DNA of 64,000 nucleotides from Coenobita brevimanus (taxonomy: Eukaryota > Arthropoda > Malacostraca > Decapoda > Coenobitidae), in contig CM064732.1 in NCBI GenBank assembly GCA_032717465.1, forward strand, positions 24,883,297 through 24,947,296, read 5' to 3'. The notes under the pieces were generated by a model. That model did no database searches, was not told the DNA's origin, and worked only from the letters and a program-made list of their open reading frames with translations. The stretch's first letter is position 1. Every line of letters starts with the position of its first letter. Both the position numbers and the translations under genes were made by a program. Positions 44,726-56,129 of the stretch are shown in pieces.

Positions 44726-45240
44726 ATCATCCAGACCTCCTTTCCCTCCATAGGGCAAGGTGAGGAGTAGCAACGTCCAGACAGCCCAAGTTTGCCCAAT
44801 CCAATGGGTCACGCTTCCATTCACTCATCATTGAAGTCCCTGGAATCCTGGCTCTATGTGATAAGCCAAAAACATTCACCACATTCTGTACCTTCACAAA
44901 AACGTATCCGATAGAATAAATCCGGATGCTGTCACGTTCAAAAAGGGTGCCAAATCCCTGATCATGCACTTTTCACTACCTTCATCCAGCCAGCTCGATC
45001 TCTTGTCAGTTCCTTAGCCTCACCGACTTCCGCACCTCTCTTGCTCACACAATCATCCACCATATCCTTTCACCTTCTTTTTGGCCTACCTTGCCTCCTT
45101 CCTCCTTCATACATGCTCAGATAAACATCTTTCACCGCTCTATTGTTATCCAATATTTCCACATGACCATACTATCTCAGTAGGCTACACTTTCTTCGAT
45201 AATGATGTCCACAGACTTTCTCACTCCACATCTTTCACGA

Positions 45241-45337
<97 letters not shown>

Positions 45338-45600
45338 TATATATATATATATACCCTATATAAATGTTGAACAATCATGGGGACATCACACAACCATGTT
45401 GTACGCCCACATCGATCGTGAACCATTCTCTTAGATGCCCACTTACCTTTAAATATGCCTCACTACCATCAAAAAAACACTTGACAGCACCTAGCAGCTT
45501 ACCATCTACACCGAACATGCGCAAAACCTTCCACAATCCTTCCACAAACAATGCAACTCGACCAAAAACAATACCTCGCCAGACTCCGTCCGAGTGAGGT
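44726..45600 (-). mobile_element. RTE-C: degenerate RTE element 3' part, split by (TA)n
   Basis: The minus strand at 45600-45360 reads a motif-A-adjacent region (VEGLWKVLRMFGVDGKLL) and DVGVQHGCVMSP-stop-LFNIY, where the expected TGG (Trp) is TGA. After the (TA)n block (45244-45353), 45240-44990 gives GRQGRPKRRW and further scraps of the RTE C-terminus. The 3' UTR (to ~44726) ends in GATGATTAT. The catalytic FADD region is missing. It differs from RTE-A and RTE-B. Confidence 0.75.
45244..45353. repeat. (TA)n microsatellite
   Basis: About 50 TA units with a CAG interruption near 45335, inside the RTE-C remnant. Confidence 0.95.
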
Positions 45601-46030
45601 AAATAAGCAACCCCGTCATCACGAGTTCGTCATTTTTCCTTTTTCTTGCTTCTCCCATATGATATTATGTAGCTTAGGGGAGGCTGACCAACGTAGCAGA
45701 GTTTTAAACTGATTTATCCTTCACTAACCCTTTCACCATTAGAGGTCGTGTGAATAGAGACTACTGTATGTATGTTTGCAGCATGGACAGAATATACAGT
45801 GGGATCTTGGAGCTGAAGGAGTTAACACCACCAGCGACTCAAAATCCTTTATATTATGTTGCCGTTACATCTTAAGTCTCTCCATTACGAGAAATCTCCC
45901 ATAATCTAAACTAAATCACTTGGTGGCTGCCGCAGGGAAAAAATGGCGTCATTGTACTGAAGAAGTTCAAAGCAAGAAACAGAAATAATTACAGTGAAAA
46001 TCTCAAGAGACAGGAGAAAGGGAAGACCGT

Positions 46031-46034
<4 letters not shown>

Positions 46035-46099
<65 letters not shown>

Positions 46100-46173
46100 T
46101 CAAAAGAATATTGGGTAACACAAAACAAATTAAGTTGGAACTGCAAAAAAAAAGACGTGTGTGCGTGTGTGCG

Positions 46174-46250
<77 letters not shown>
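46035..46250. repeat. (CA)n and (TG)n(AG)n microsatellites
   Basis: (CA)n at ~46035-46096, then (TG)n to (AG)n at ~46157-46250. The two arrays are partly inverted relative to each other and could pair. Confidence 0.95.
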
Positions 46251-46253
<3 letters not shown>

Positions 46254-46359
46254 AAATAGGAGAAAACAATCCAATAAAAAAGGAAAAGGCAAAGTGAGAG
46301 AAAAATAATGAGTAGGCAGCAGTCATTAATTCATAAGCGAACACAGGGAAATGTCATGG

Positions 46360-47770
46360 GGTGCCATGAGAAAGAGTAGAGGGTGATGTCATATTTGCCT
46401 GACGAGTCCTGACAGCGAGGGAGGGAAGGAAGGGGAGGGAAAGGGATGAAATGAGGGAGGGGAGAGCATGAATAGGCCATGAGGGAGATGAAGGTGAGGA
46501 AGATGGAAACACTGAGGAAATGGAAAAGTAAGACGTAAGATGAGGGAGAAGATGAGAAATAGGGAAAAAAAAGAAAATAAACAGAGAGGGAGGAAATAGT
46601 ATTGAGACAAAAGAAAGTACGGGGAAATAGAGAGAAATGGAGGAAAAAAGGAAATTAAAATAAACGGTGAGAGGGGAAGAGAGAGGCAAACGAAAAAAAT
46701 GGGGAATGGAAGAGAAGATGAAGAAACACATTGGGAAGGATGAATAGAGAAATAAATGTGAAGAAGGGAAATGAGGAGAGGGAAGAGAAACAGAAAAGGT
46801 GAAAACTTTGATACAATGCAGAAGGAGATAGGAGCATGAGAAAAGGGAGAGCTACAAAAGGAACGGGGCTAAGGAGTGGCAAGAGGGCGGGAGAAAACTG
46901 AAAGACAGAAGTAGGGAAAATGGAAAAGGGGAAGGAGAGACAAAGGGAAGAGGAGTGAGGAAAATGGATAGAGGATGAGGAGAAGGGAGGTACTATAAGA
47001 GAAGGGGAAGAGGGGAAGAGAAGAGATAAATGAGGACAAATATGGGAAATGTAGGGGCAAGAGGAAGGAGCAGTATGGGAGGGGAGAGGTTGGGAGAGAG
47101 ATGATGAGAAGGTACAGAAGGAAAGGAAAATGGAGAGCCATGGAGAGGAGAAGGAGCTGGGAAAAAATGAAGTGATAAGAGGGGGGGAGGAATAGAGGGT
47201 TTAGGAAGGGAGGTGGGTGTGAAAGCAGGAGAGGGATAAGTGGAAGACATATAGCGGGGACCATTAGAGAGGCAGGGGGAAGAGTGGGAATAGAGAGGAG
47301 ATCAGGAGAGAGAGAAGAAAAGAGGTACGGGGAAAAAGAAGTGATTAGAATGATGCGGCAGGAAGGAGCGAAGGTGAATGGAGGCACGCAGATATACTGA
47401 GAAAGTATAATGGAGGGGAAAAGAGAAGAAGGGGAGGAGGAGAGAGAGGATGAAAAGACAAACGGGAGGAGAAGGGAAGAAATAGGACAGGCAATAAAGA
47501 AAATAAAGTTCAGAGGAGGCCAAGAGGAAAGGAATGGGAGAACGGGAGGGGGATTTATGAGGAAAAGAGGAAAAAAGGGCAAGTATAAATAAGGTGAAAG
47601 TGTACTGGGAGGGAGAAATGAGAAAGGGAAAAAATAGAATACATAGGGTATCCAGAAGCGACGGGGAAAAGGACGAAGGAAGAAACAAAGCGGAGGAGAG
47701 AAGACAGAGGGAGAGGAAAAATGACGGACAAAGGACAGGAAAGCAAGAATGAGAAAGTAATCGCATATAG
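46360..47770. other. 1.4-kb purine-rich (A/G) tract
   Basis: The plus strand is overwhelmingly A and G (GGGAAG, GAGGAG and AAAAG mixtures, not a simple repeat). The antisense 321-codon frame (47834-46869) is Leu/Pro/Ser/Phe-rich without motifs and is a shadow of composition. Confidence 0.85.
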
Positions 47771-47774
47771 GGAA

Positions 47775-48060
47775 TTCATGAGGTTGTGAAGCCCCTTCAT
47801 TACCAATGAATTCCCTTAAAATTAATAAAACCATTTAGGGGAAGCAATAAACAAGATAAATGTATTAATCGTATAGTGACTAGTAAAGAATGAGGAATTC
47901 ATCTTATTTTTTAAATAAATCAATGATTTTGCTAAAGAGACATATATTCTTTTTCTCAGTCTTGGACTTTTTCCTCTCTACAATAACCCTTACCGAGTTG
48001 CAGACATCATATGAGGCACAATAAAATGCTACCCGAGCCAAGCTGCAAGCCTCATATGAT
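47775..48060. other. No recognisable feature
   Basis: AT-rich sequence; CCGAG...CATATGA occurs twice (~47993-48014 and ~48030-48060) as a short direct repeat. Confidence 0.4.
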
Positions 48061-48065
48061 ATACA

Positions 48066-48483
48066 ATTTGCTATTCTATCTATCCATTGCCAGACGCCTA
48101 AATCCCGAAAGCGCTGGCCTTAAATAAATCGCCTCCATGTTGCCCTGTCCCCAGCCATTTCCCTGCCCTTCCCCCAGGTCATACACAACCTCTCTCATAT
48201 ACCTCTCCATTTCATCCATCAATCTCATCATCGGTCTCAAATTCCCTCTCCTCCCTTCCACCTCATTCATATACACTCTCTCGATAGTCTCTCGCTCTCC
48301 ATCCTCTCCACATGGCCAAACCACCTCAGTCTACTTCTCCTAACGCATGCTACCATATCCACATCCACACTCCTCACAATACTCCTTACTTCTTTATTTG
48401 TCAGTCTGTCTCTCCAGGTAACTTCACGTGCTCCTTTCAAAATACTTATTTCCATAGCTCTCATTCTTGACTTGCGTCTTTTC
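48066..48483 (-). mobile_element. RTE-A-related 3' fragment (A8), diverged
   Basis: The 3' end is at 48072-48098 (CTATCTATCCATTGCCAGACGCC on plus, abbreviated). Minus frames read EVTWRDRLTNKEVRS, LRWFGHVERMESERL and a shifted Gly/Arg tail. Clearly older than the other RTE-A copies. The 5' truncation at ~48483 abuts JKY-1 B3. Confidence 0.82.
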
Positions 48484-49498
48484 GCTCAGACTATCTCCTC
48501 CAATTCCACCTTAGATGAATCCGGTGCTGTTCCTCCATCACTTCCCCCTCTTGGACTTCCTTATGACTGACATTAAAATGTCTTCAGCTGATGTATTTTC
48601 TGCCATCACTGGCCTCAATCCTAACAAGGCATATGGGCCTGATGGAGTACCTCCTGTTGTCCTCAAGAACTATGCTTCTGTGCTTACACCCTGCCTAGGT
48701 AAACTATTTCGTCTTTGTCATTCAACTTGTGCCTTTCCTTCTTGTTGGAAGTTTGCTCTCATTCAGCCAGTCCCAAAGAAGGGTAACCATTCCCAACGCG
48801 TTAACTATCGTCCAATTGCTTTAACATCCTGCGTCTCAAAAGTTTTCGAGCCTATTCTTAACAGAAAAATTTTAAAGCATCGTCCCTATCACAACCTTCT
48901 TTCTGATTATCAGTATGGGTTCCGTCAGGGACGCTCCACTGGGGATCTTCTTACCTTCCTCCTGGTCATCCTCTTGGTCATCCTCCTGTTTTTCGAGACT
49001 TTGGCGAAAGCTTTGCCATTGCACTTGACATCTCAAAGGCTATCTATCGAGTCTGGCATAAATCTTTAATTCCTAAACTGCCTTCTTACGGTTTCTATGC
49101 TTCTAACTGTGCGTCATCTATAGTTTCCTTTCTGGTCGTTCTATAGCTGCTGTTGTAGACGGCCATCATTTTTCTCCTAGATCTATCAACAGTGGTGTTC
49201 CTCAGGGCTCTGTCCTATCACCATCTCTCTTTCTTTTATTCATCAATGATCTTCTAAGCTGTACATCTAACCCTATCCACTCGTATGGTGATGATTCCAC
49301 CTTTCACCTTTCCATTCGATTTCAGCAATGTCCAGCTCAGAAGTTACTTCAACAAACAAGGGATGAGGATATGGCACACCTAATGTCTGACTTGGCTCGT
49401 ATCTCTGACTGGGGTAAAAATAATCTTCTCGTTTTTAATGCATCAAAGACTCAGTTTTTACACCTATCAACCCGTCAAAATCTTCCACTGGAGTACCC
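48484..49498 (+). mobile_element. JKY-1 copy B3, 5' segment (before RTE-A5)
   Basis: The plus-strand frame 48515-49069 reads AYGPDGVPPVVLKN, NYRPIALTSCVSKVFEPIL and YQYGFRQGRSTGDLLTFL, followed by an internal duplication (CTGGTCATCCTC, ~48961-48985) and frame breaks. Later come SINSGVPQGSV-like sequence and SYGDDSTFHLSI (usual YADD reads YGDD, ~49280). It ends at GGAGTACCC (49490-49498), where RTE-A5 is inserted. 5'-truncated at ~48484; no endonuclease domain. Confidence 0.87.
49490..49498. repeat. Target site duplication GGAGTACCC, left
   Basis: Repeated at 50262-50270 on the other side of RTE-A5. Confidence 0.93.
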
Positions 49499-50261
49499 TA
49501 TCTATCTATCTATTGCCAGACGCCTCAATCCCGTTTGGGGTGGCCACAAACAAATCGCCTCCAAGTCGCCCTGTCCCCCGCCATTTCACTGCCTTGCTCC
49601 CAACTCACACCCCCCTCTCTCATATACCTCTCCACCCCATCCCTCCATCTCATCCTCGGTCTCCCCCTCCCTCTTCCACCCTCCACCTCACTCACATACA
49701 CTCTCTTCGTCAGTCTTTCACCCTCCATCCTCTCCACATGGCCAAACCACCTCAGTGTGTTCCTAACAACGCTTCCTATCACATCCACATCCACACCACA
49801 ACGCTCCTTTATATCCTCATTCGTCAGCCTGTCTCTCCACGTGACTCCACAGGCTCCTCTTAAATAACTCATTTCCAGTGCTCTCACTCTTGACTTGTGT
49901 CCTTCCAACAATGTCCAAGCTTCACTTCCGTACGTTAGAGTTGGTATCACAATACTGTCATGTAGTAACTTTTTTACTTCCATGCTCACTTCCCTGTTTC
50001 TTATCACTGCTTTCAAGGAACCAGCAACCTTTCTTCCCTGCTGTACCCTTTCAAGCACTTCACCCTCCAAACCTCCATCCTTACTCATCACACTACCCAA
50101 ATACTTAAACGTACTCACATTTTCCAATTCCTCACCATCCAACCTCGCTGTACATTCACTGACTTCACCTCTCTCAAAGACCATCACTTTACTCTTCCCT
50201 ACATTCACCTTTAGGTTCCGTTTCTTACACACTCTCTCAAACTCATCCACCAAGCCTTGCA
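49499..50261 (-). mobile_element. RTE-A copy A5, 5'-truncated, inserted in JKY-1
   Basis: A clean minus-strand frame of 242 codons runs from LVDEFERVCKKRNLKV to GHPKRD, covering only the region after the catalytic FADD. The 3' end is the (TATC)n tail at ~49499-49515. It is bounded by a 9-bp duplication, the expected product of target-primed reverse transcription with 5' truncation. No stops or frameshifts, so the insertion is young. Confidence 0.93.
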
Positions 50262-50270
50262 GGAGTACCC
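50262..50270. repeat. Target site duplication GGAGTACCC, right
   Basis: Partner of 49490-49498. Confidence 0.93.
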
Positions 50271-50916
50271 ACTAAAGTTTAATAATATCCAGCTCAATCC
50301 TGGGTCATCCTTGACCATGCTTGGGATTTCATTCGCTTGGGACTTATCTTGGAAAGATCATAATTATTGCATCTCTTGTAAAATCTGCTTCCAAGAGATC
50401 AGGTGTGCTAAGCCGACTCCGTGCATTCTTTACCCCTGCACAGTTGTTGACTTTATACACGGATATTATTGGGCCCTGTGTCGAGTACAACTCTCATGTG
50501 TGGGTAGGCTCCCCACATCCAGCTCTTCTCAATAGGGTGGAGTCAAAAGCTTTTCGTCTCATCAACTCTCCCCCTCTTACTGGCTCCCTTCAACCTCTGT
50601 CTCTTCGCTGCACTGTTGCCTCTTTATCTCTTTTCTATCGCTACTTCAACGGTCACTGCTCCTATGAACTGTTTGCTTGCATCCCTCCATCTCTACGACG
50701 AGGGCGCAGCACCCGTCTAGCAAAAAACTCTCATCCCTTTTCTGTCGAACTCTCTAATGCAAGAGTTAACCGTTATTCCCAGTCCTTCATTTATGCAACA
50801 GGTCAACTCTGGAACTGTCTTCCTATGTCTGTATTTCCTACTTCCTGTGATCTCCAGTGTTTCTAACGCAGTGTGTCCAGGCATCTCGAAATGAACGGAT
50901 CTTGAATTTGACTCTC

Positions 50917-50991
<75 letters not shown>

Positions 50992-51050
50992 TGGAAGGAA
51001 CGTTTTGCAGGCTAAGCCTTTGGTTCCTTATTCTTCGCATTAAAAAAAAA
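50262..51050 (+). mobile_element. JKY-1 copy B3, 3' segment with A-rich end
   Basis: Continues the C-terminal region: CVEYNSHVWVGSPHPALLNR, SLSLFYRYFNGHCSYELFAC, NRYSQSFIYATGQLWNCLPM. It includes the uninterrupted form of the site where PB-2 sits in copy B2 (GTTAAC, ~50766). The 3' UTR has a (TA)n expansion at ~50922-50988 and ends CCTTTGGTTCCTTATTC...AAAAAAAAA near 51050. Confidence 0.88.
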
Positions 51051-51053
51051 GTA

Positions 51054-51700
51054 GGTCCGACATTCACTACCTTACCTGTATCTCTTTTTTAACCCCGTCG
51101 GTTTACAGATTGAAAAACCATGCAGACACGACACATCCCTGTTTCGGTCCAACATTCGGAATAGAAAAATTCACTCAGTTCAGTATCCACACGCACTCTA
51201 GCTATAGCACCCTCATATAATACTCTTCACGGCATTCAACAACTTCCCATTTGCTCCATATCTACTTAATATTTTGTCTGTCCGCTCTGTCATATGCTTT
51301 CCTTGTCTATCCACTCTGTCATATGCTTTCTCCAAATCCATGAAGGTCACATACAACCTCATTCCCTTCTCTAGAAACCTTTCCTCTAAAGATCTTAAGA
51401 TGAATATCTGATTTACATAATCTCTTCTCTTCCTAAAACTTCCTTTTTCTAGCCCAGTTAATTCCTCTGTAATTTTCCTAACTATCAGTAAGTGTCCAAA
51501 TGTATACTTCCCCTATTACATTAAAAAAACAAATGTCCCAGTGATTACCACACGCTCTTTTCCCCCTTTTCCTTTGTACAGGGGTATAATTATACCAGAT
51601 TTCCAATTCTCCGGGACGCTATCTTCCTTCCAGGCCAATCTGCACATATTCCATATCCATTCTACTATTATCTGTCCCCGATGCTTCAGCGATTTACACT
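51054..51700 (-). mobile_element. RTE-A-related fragment (A6), strongly decayed
   Basis: Minus frames read GQIIVEWIWNMCRLAWKE and GIIIPLYKGKGGKE (51516-51746), then by homology the RT middle region down to PWLFNL-like sequence at ~51110. A local duplication of GTCATATGCTTTCC...TCTATCCACTCT lies at ~51285-51330. Both ends are truncated and there are many indels. Confidence 0.78.
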
Positions 51701-51907
51701 GATTATAATACAATGACTTAGGGATTGTAAAATGCCTTACAAGCAACAGATCGGTAGGGGTTAAACAAAAAAATTCTCACTCCTACACTACCAGATGCCT
51801 CCATTCATCTGCACAGAATCACCTGGTGATAGCAAAAGTAAAACAAGATTTCGCCAAACTGGAGGATATAAAAGAGTAGTTGAAAGAAGACCTGCAGGAG
51901 AAGTATG

Positions 51908-51955
<48 letters not shown>

Positions 51956-51966
51956 GGGGGGGGGGA
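51908..51966. repeat. (GA)n microsatellite with G run
   Basis: About 22 GA units followed shortly by a G9 run. Confidence 0.95.
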
Positions 51967-52469
51967 ATATATTGCAAGGAAGAATGGGATGGACGCTATT
52001 AACCCGTTCATCTCAAGTATATGCTTTTCATTTCATCCTTGCTACAGTCAGACGATTTTCTTCAGTTTATGGGAAGCTTAAAGTTAGTGGGGATGCATAT
52101 AGCTTTCACCAACCCCTTCTTCATTAAAGGTTAAGAAGAGGAATGCTTCAAAATTGTAAAAAAAAAAAAAATACATGAAAGGAAATACAATATGAGCAGA
52201 AATATAGAAAAAGGTGTGAAACATGAACAAAAACGAAGAAAACGAAGACGATACTAAAACAAGTAAAAAAATTTGAAGACCAAAATATTAAAGGAATGAG
52301 GAAGTTAAAGCTGAAAGTAATGCCGAGTTTGGGCAAAAGGAATATCAGTGAAAACAAGACAAAAGAAGACAAAAAAGATGGAGACCTGGAAAGGAAACCT
52401 TTTAAAAGCTAATAAAAAAGAGGAGGAAAAATAAATCAAAGAAAGAAGAAAGAAACTGATAGACTATCT

Positions 52470-52505
<36 letters not shown>

Positions 52506-53640
52506 ACAGTATAAACATGCAGCTCAAAATCCAGTGGTGATGATTTCGACGAGAGGTATCAAACGACTCAGCAGAGAAATACATCTTAGTGACTGACAGT
52601 TTGACGTAAACAGATCTTAAATCCCAACTACCATGACAACACCGTTTAACCATCAGCCAAACCGTCTTCCCCTCCCCCTCCCTGTCCCCCTCCATAACTT
52701 CAATCCCACTTCCCCCAAGTCTTATCTCGCTTGACAAATGACTCTCACACCAGATGAGTCCTAGGCTAATAAAAGAGGATAGATCCTTGTGACGGGAGAG
52801 AGATGGGTTGGAAGCGAGGGTGATCGGATGGGATTTACGTTTCCATGGTGACAAAGAGAGAAACGCCGGGATTATGGCTGGGGAGTGCCAAGGGAGGAGG
52901 GGACGTCTGGGGTGCTGGGAAGACGACTGATGGGGTTGTGGCTGGGTTGATTACCGGAAAGTGGGTACGGGGGCGAGATAAAAGGAATTTGATTGATTTG
53001 TCTAGAAAACCAGGAGCGGGGCTATGGGGTCTGGGAGTTGAGAGAATGATTGGCAGTGATGGTAGTTGTCATCTGATAGCGCTGAGGAAGATAAAAGAAC
53101 TGATCTGACTATGAAGTGACAGGAGGCGGTACGGAGTTTAAAGAGCCAGTAAGACTATCATATATAATAGCAGCGGTAGTACTGGGCTGATTGTATATTG
53201 GTGGTTGGGATAACAAGAGAACGTGTTTAATTTAGCTAGAAGGCGTAGTAAGGGATTTCTAGGAGCAGAGATGATTTATAGCAGTGGTAATGGTCATGAT
53301 GGTGTGCTGATGACAGGGGTGGTGGCGGTTTGCCTTTCTGATGGTACATGTGAATATAAAAGAACTCGATAGCTTTGGCAAATTTTAACCAGCGGAAGAA
53401 AATGGAGTAAGGACGAAGACACTTGAGACCGTTTTGTGGTTTACTAATGCCTTGAATATCGATTGACCAGAGGTTGTAAGGGAAGCTAAACGACATACAA
53501 ACATATATGCAGTCATGCATGCATAATGTGCATACATACAATAGTATTAAAATATATGTATACATAAATATACATGTGCATACAAAAATAGTTACGTACG
53601 CGTACATGCACTGAAATATCCATATTTGTTTAGGGAAAGG
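51967..53640. other. No supported gene; contains (GA)n at ~52471-52502
   Basis: Purine-rich stretch 52150-52500, then mixed sequence. A plus-strand frame at 52845-53108 (87 codons, Gly-rich) and a minus frame at 52854-52504 have no recognised motif. I leave them uncalled. Confidence 0.45.
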
Positions 53641-53651
53641 TGTGGTGCACG

Positions 53652-54260
53652 GTCTTTTTTTTTTTTTTTTTTAATAGAAGATGAACAAAGGAAAGAACAA
53701 TGATATGAAAAATTAACACGTTAGATTAAGGATGTACTTCGTAAAAAAAAAAAAAATCTGTAACAGTTGGACTTGATCTGCTGTAGGTTGAAGTTTGTGG
53801 GGAAACTAATTTGAGGCAGCAAGTTCCAAAGGGAAGCAGTTCTGGAAATAAAGAAAATCTGATGGACAGAAAATCTGCAATATGGCAGTGTGACGGGTCA
53901 TGAGAGCTACCAGATGCCCTCGTAGTACGGGGAAGGCGTGGAGAGGTGGCACAGTGGATACAACTTCGACTCAGCATTTGCCATATAATTGTCTGGCAAA
54001 TAATGCAAGGGAGGCAACATTTCGTCTTACCTGTATGTGAGGTAGTGAAAATAATTGTCGGGTTATTAATTGTTCTCATAGCTTGAATCTTTTCCAGTTT
54101 CACTGCAACTTCTGCACTTCCACTCAGCATGGGTGAGCAATATTCGAGCTGAGAGCACTCATGACTTGTAAACTTTAGGTAACTGCTCGTCAGTGAAGAT
54201 TTTACGGATTCATTACAGTAATCCAAGTTCCTTTGAAGTTGTTTTTGCAAGCAATCAAAC
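53652..54260 (-). mobile_element. JKY-2 copy 1: retrotransposon 3' end with poly(A)
   Basis: Minus-strand readings across two frames give LEYCSPMLSGSAEVAVKLEKIQAM, PRLPRTTRASGSS, ADFLSIRFSLFPELLPFGT, then LVSPQTSTYS: the C-terminal segment of a Jockey/CR1-group element. The 3' UTR contains GTTCATCTTCTATT and ends in a poly(A), seen as the T run at ~53657-53674. Same family as 57330 and 59068. Confidence 0.75.
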
Positions 54261-54439
54261 GTGAGAGGTCAACTGAGATACCGGTAGTTGTTTAGCAACG
54301 CGGAGAGAATTTCTATACTTCTTGAGATAAGCATATTGGATGCACTGAAGTTAATATAGGATTCATGTCATAGGAATAAGATGAATTTGATTTATCAGTT
54401 CATTATTTGCTTTGTCTAGCCAAAGCATACTGCCATAGC

Positions 54440-54497
54440 CGTCATCATCATCATCATCATCATATTAATAATAACAATAGTAATGATAATAATAAAG

Positions 54498-54538
<41 letters not shown>

Positions 54539-54539
54539 T
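54440..54539. repeat. (ATC)n and (AAT)n microsatellite
   Basis: Short (ATC)n, then an interrupted (AAT)n run up to 54538. Confidence 0.93.
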
Positions 54540-54960
54540 AGAACTCTGTAACTGTTCCTTGGACAGGTACTAGTCTCCACCTACTGTTTCTTGCGATGAC
54601 CTTGACCTCATTGGGAAAATTCGGATTTTTTCTATCGGCAAAAGCCCATACCAGGACACATAACCTGGGCAATTCAGATTTCTTGCACAGGTCCCATTGA
54701 AATCTCCAGTATATACGACCAACTTATCTAGTTCACTACATAATACTGACATGACACTTTCTGACATACCCTTCCACTGTGCATAAAGGATTTGGATTAT
54801 TTCCTATCAGCAATGGCCCATGCCAGGACACATAACCTGGGCCCTTCAGATTCCTCGCGCAGCCTTCGGTTCTCCTGGGATCGTCGCGAGACTCTTAGGC
54901 CTGAATTATAATAATACCAACAAAAACAACAGTCTCCACCAATGTAATAGGTGGAGACTA
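54540..54960. repeat. Diverged direct repeat plus a 10-bp perfect hairpin
   Basis: CCCATACCAGGACACATAAC (~54647) recurs as CCCATGCCAGGACACATAAC (~54819), each followed by CTGGGC and CAGATT. AGTCTCCACC (54931-54940) pairs with 54950-54959 across 9 nt; GTCTCCACCTACTG also occurs at ~54573. Family unknown. Confidence 0.6.
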
Positions 54961-55237
54961 ATAGCAATAATAATAATCATCATCAACCTGACAAGAAATA
55001 AAAAAGTACGACTGGTACCCATAAACATAAATATAACAACTCTGTTCATAGAATTAAAGTGTCCAACTGTCCACACGTAAGTTTACACAGAAAATATTCA
55101 TACAATCTGTGCCTGTTCAGAAATCCAATAAGCATTTGATTTACCAGGTGGGATCACGGAGGGGAGAGTGATGAAGCGATGAGGGGGGGGGGAGTATCCC
55201 GGTATATCAAATGGCTCGTAAACCTGACAAGAGAAAC

Positions 55238-55238
55238 A

Positions 55239-55299
<61 letters not shown>
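55238..55299. repeat. (GA)n microsatellite
   Basis: About 29 GA units. Confidence 0.96.
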
Positions 55300-55301
<2 letters not shown>

Positions 55302-55778
55302 AGCACATGATAGTTCTGTTTTTCTTGTTCTGGGCAAGTTAGATATAGCTTTCATTAACTCTTTCGTTACTTGGGGTATGTCCTAAATTGAATATTTTTG
55401 GTGGCAGCAGGAAAAAGATTTGGAATATGGTCATCGAATTCAAAGGGTTACTACTCAAAGGACCGAAGGAGTTGCAGAAATAAGGTGTCACCGTATTGCA
55501 AAGGTTAGAGAAAGTTGTTTTTGAAGCAGTAAAAGAAAAGAGAACTTCGTACTGAAGAGGTCAGCATAGAATTATAGAAATAGTGGTTTTCCCTCATCTA
55601 AAAACAATTATCGGGGGAAGGGGGGGGGGGAATAACAGTAAGGTAAAATGAGGAAGCCATTGTGAGGAAGCGATTTAGCTACATGTAGATGTCATTCTCT
55701 GAAACAATTATAATGAACCAAAACAAACACGTCTTAGTAAAGAGGCGGTTTAATGCAGTTTCAGTCTATTCACTTTGC

Positions 55779-55780
<2 letters not shown>
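55300..55780. other. No recognisable gene
   Basis: Contains a G10 run near 55621 and sequence resembling the GAAGGAGTT / GAAGGGGTT minisatellite at 57640. No coding motif. Confidence 0.4.
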
Positions 55781-55818
<38 letters not shown>

Positions 55819-55846
55819 TAGAGAGAGAGAGAGAGAGAGAGAGACT
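55781..55846. repeat. (TA)n followed by (GA)n
   Basis: TA run to ~55817 then GA run to ~55844. Confidence 0.95.
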
Positions 55847-56066
55847 AGAAACAACACTGTGTTTTCATCTAATTCAGAACCAATGATATCCATATTATAA
55901 ACGCATTCCTGCTACACGTCTATAACGTTATTCAGCCTGGGAAATACCTCACGTTGGAACGATAAATCCAAGCTGGATCAAACCCCTCATGTTCGAAGAG
56001 TCCCTCAGAATAGCATATCATCGAAATGAAGCGGTTAAGAAATCACACCATGTTTCTAAAGCTGGA

Positions 56067-56068
<2 letters not shown>

Positions 56069-56127
<59 letters not shown>
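56069..56127. repeat. (TC)n microsatellite
   Basis: About 29 TC units. Confidence 0.96.

Positions 56128-56129
<2 letters not shown>

Noticed and set aside
46869..47834. 321-codon minus-strand open frame, one of the longest in the window
   Set aside because: Antisense of a 1.4-kb A/G tract; purine-only DNA rarely makes stops on the opposite strand. Composition, not conservation, keeps it open.
54570..54767. Endonuclease GDFN motif (YTGDFNGTCARN) on the minus strand
   Set aside because: No other endonuclease motif around it, and the same repeat at ~54819 does not keep it; likely chance.
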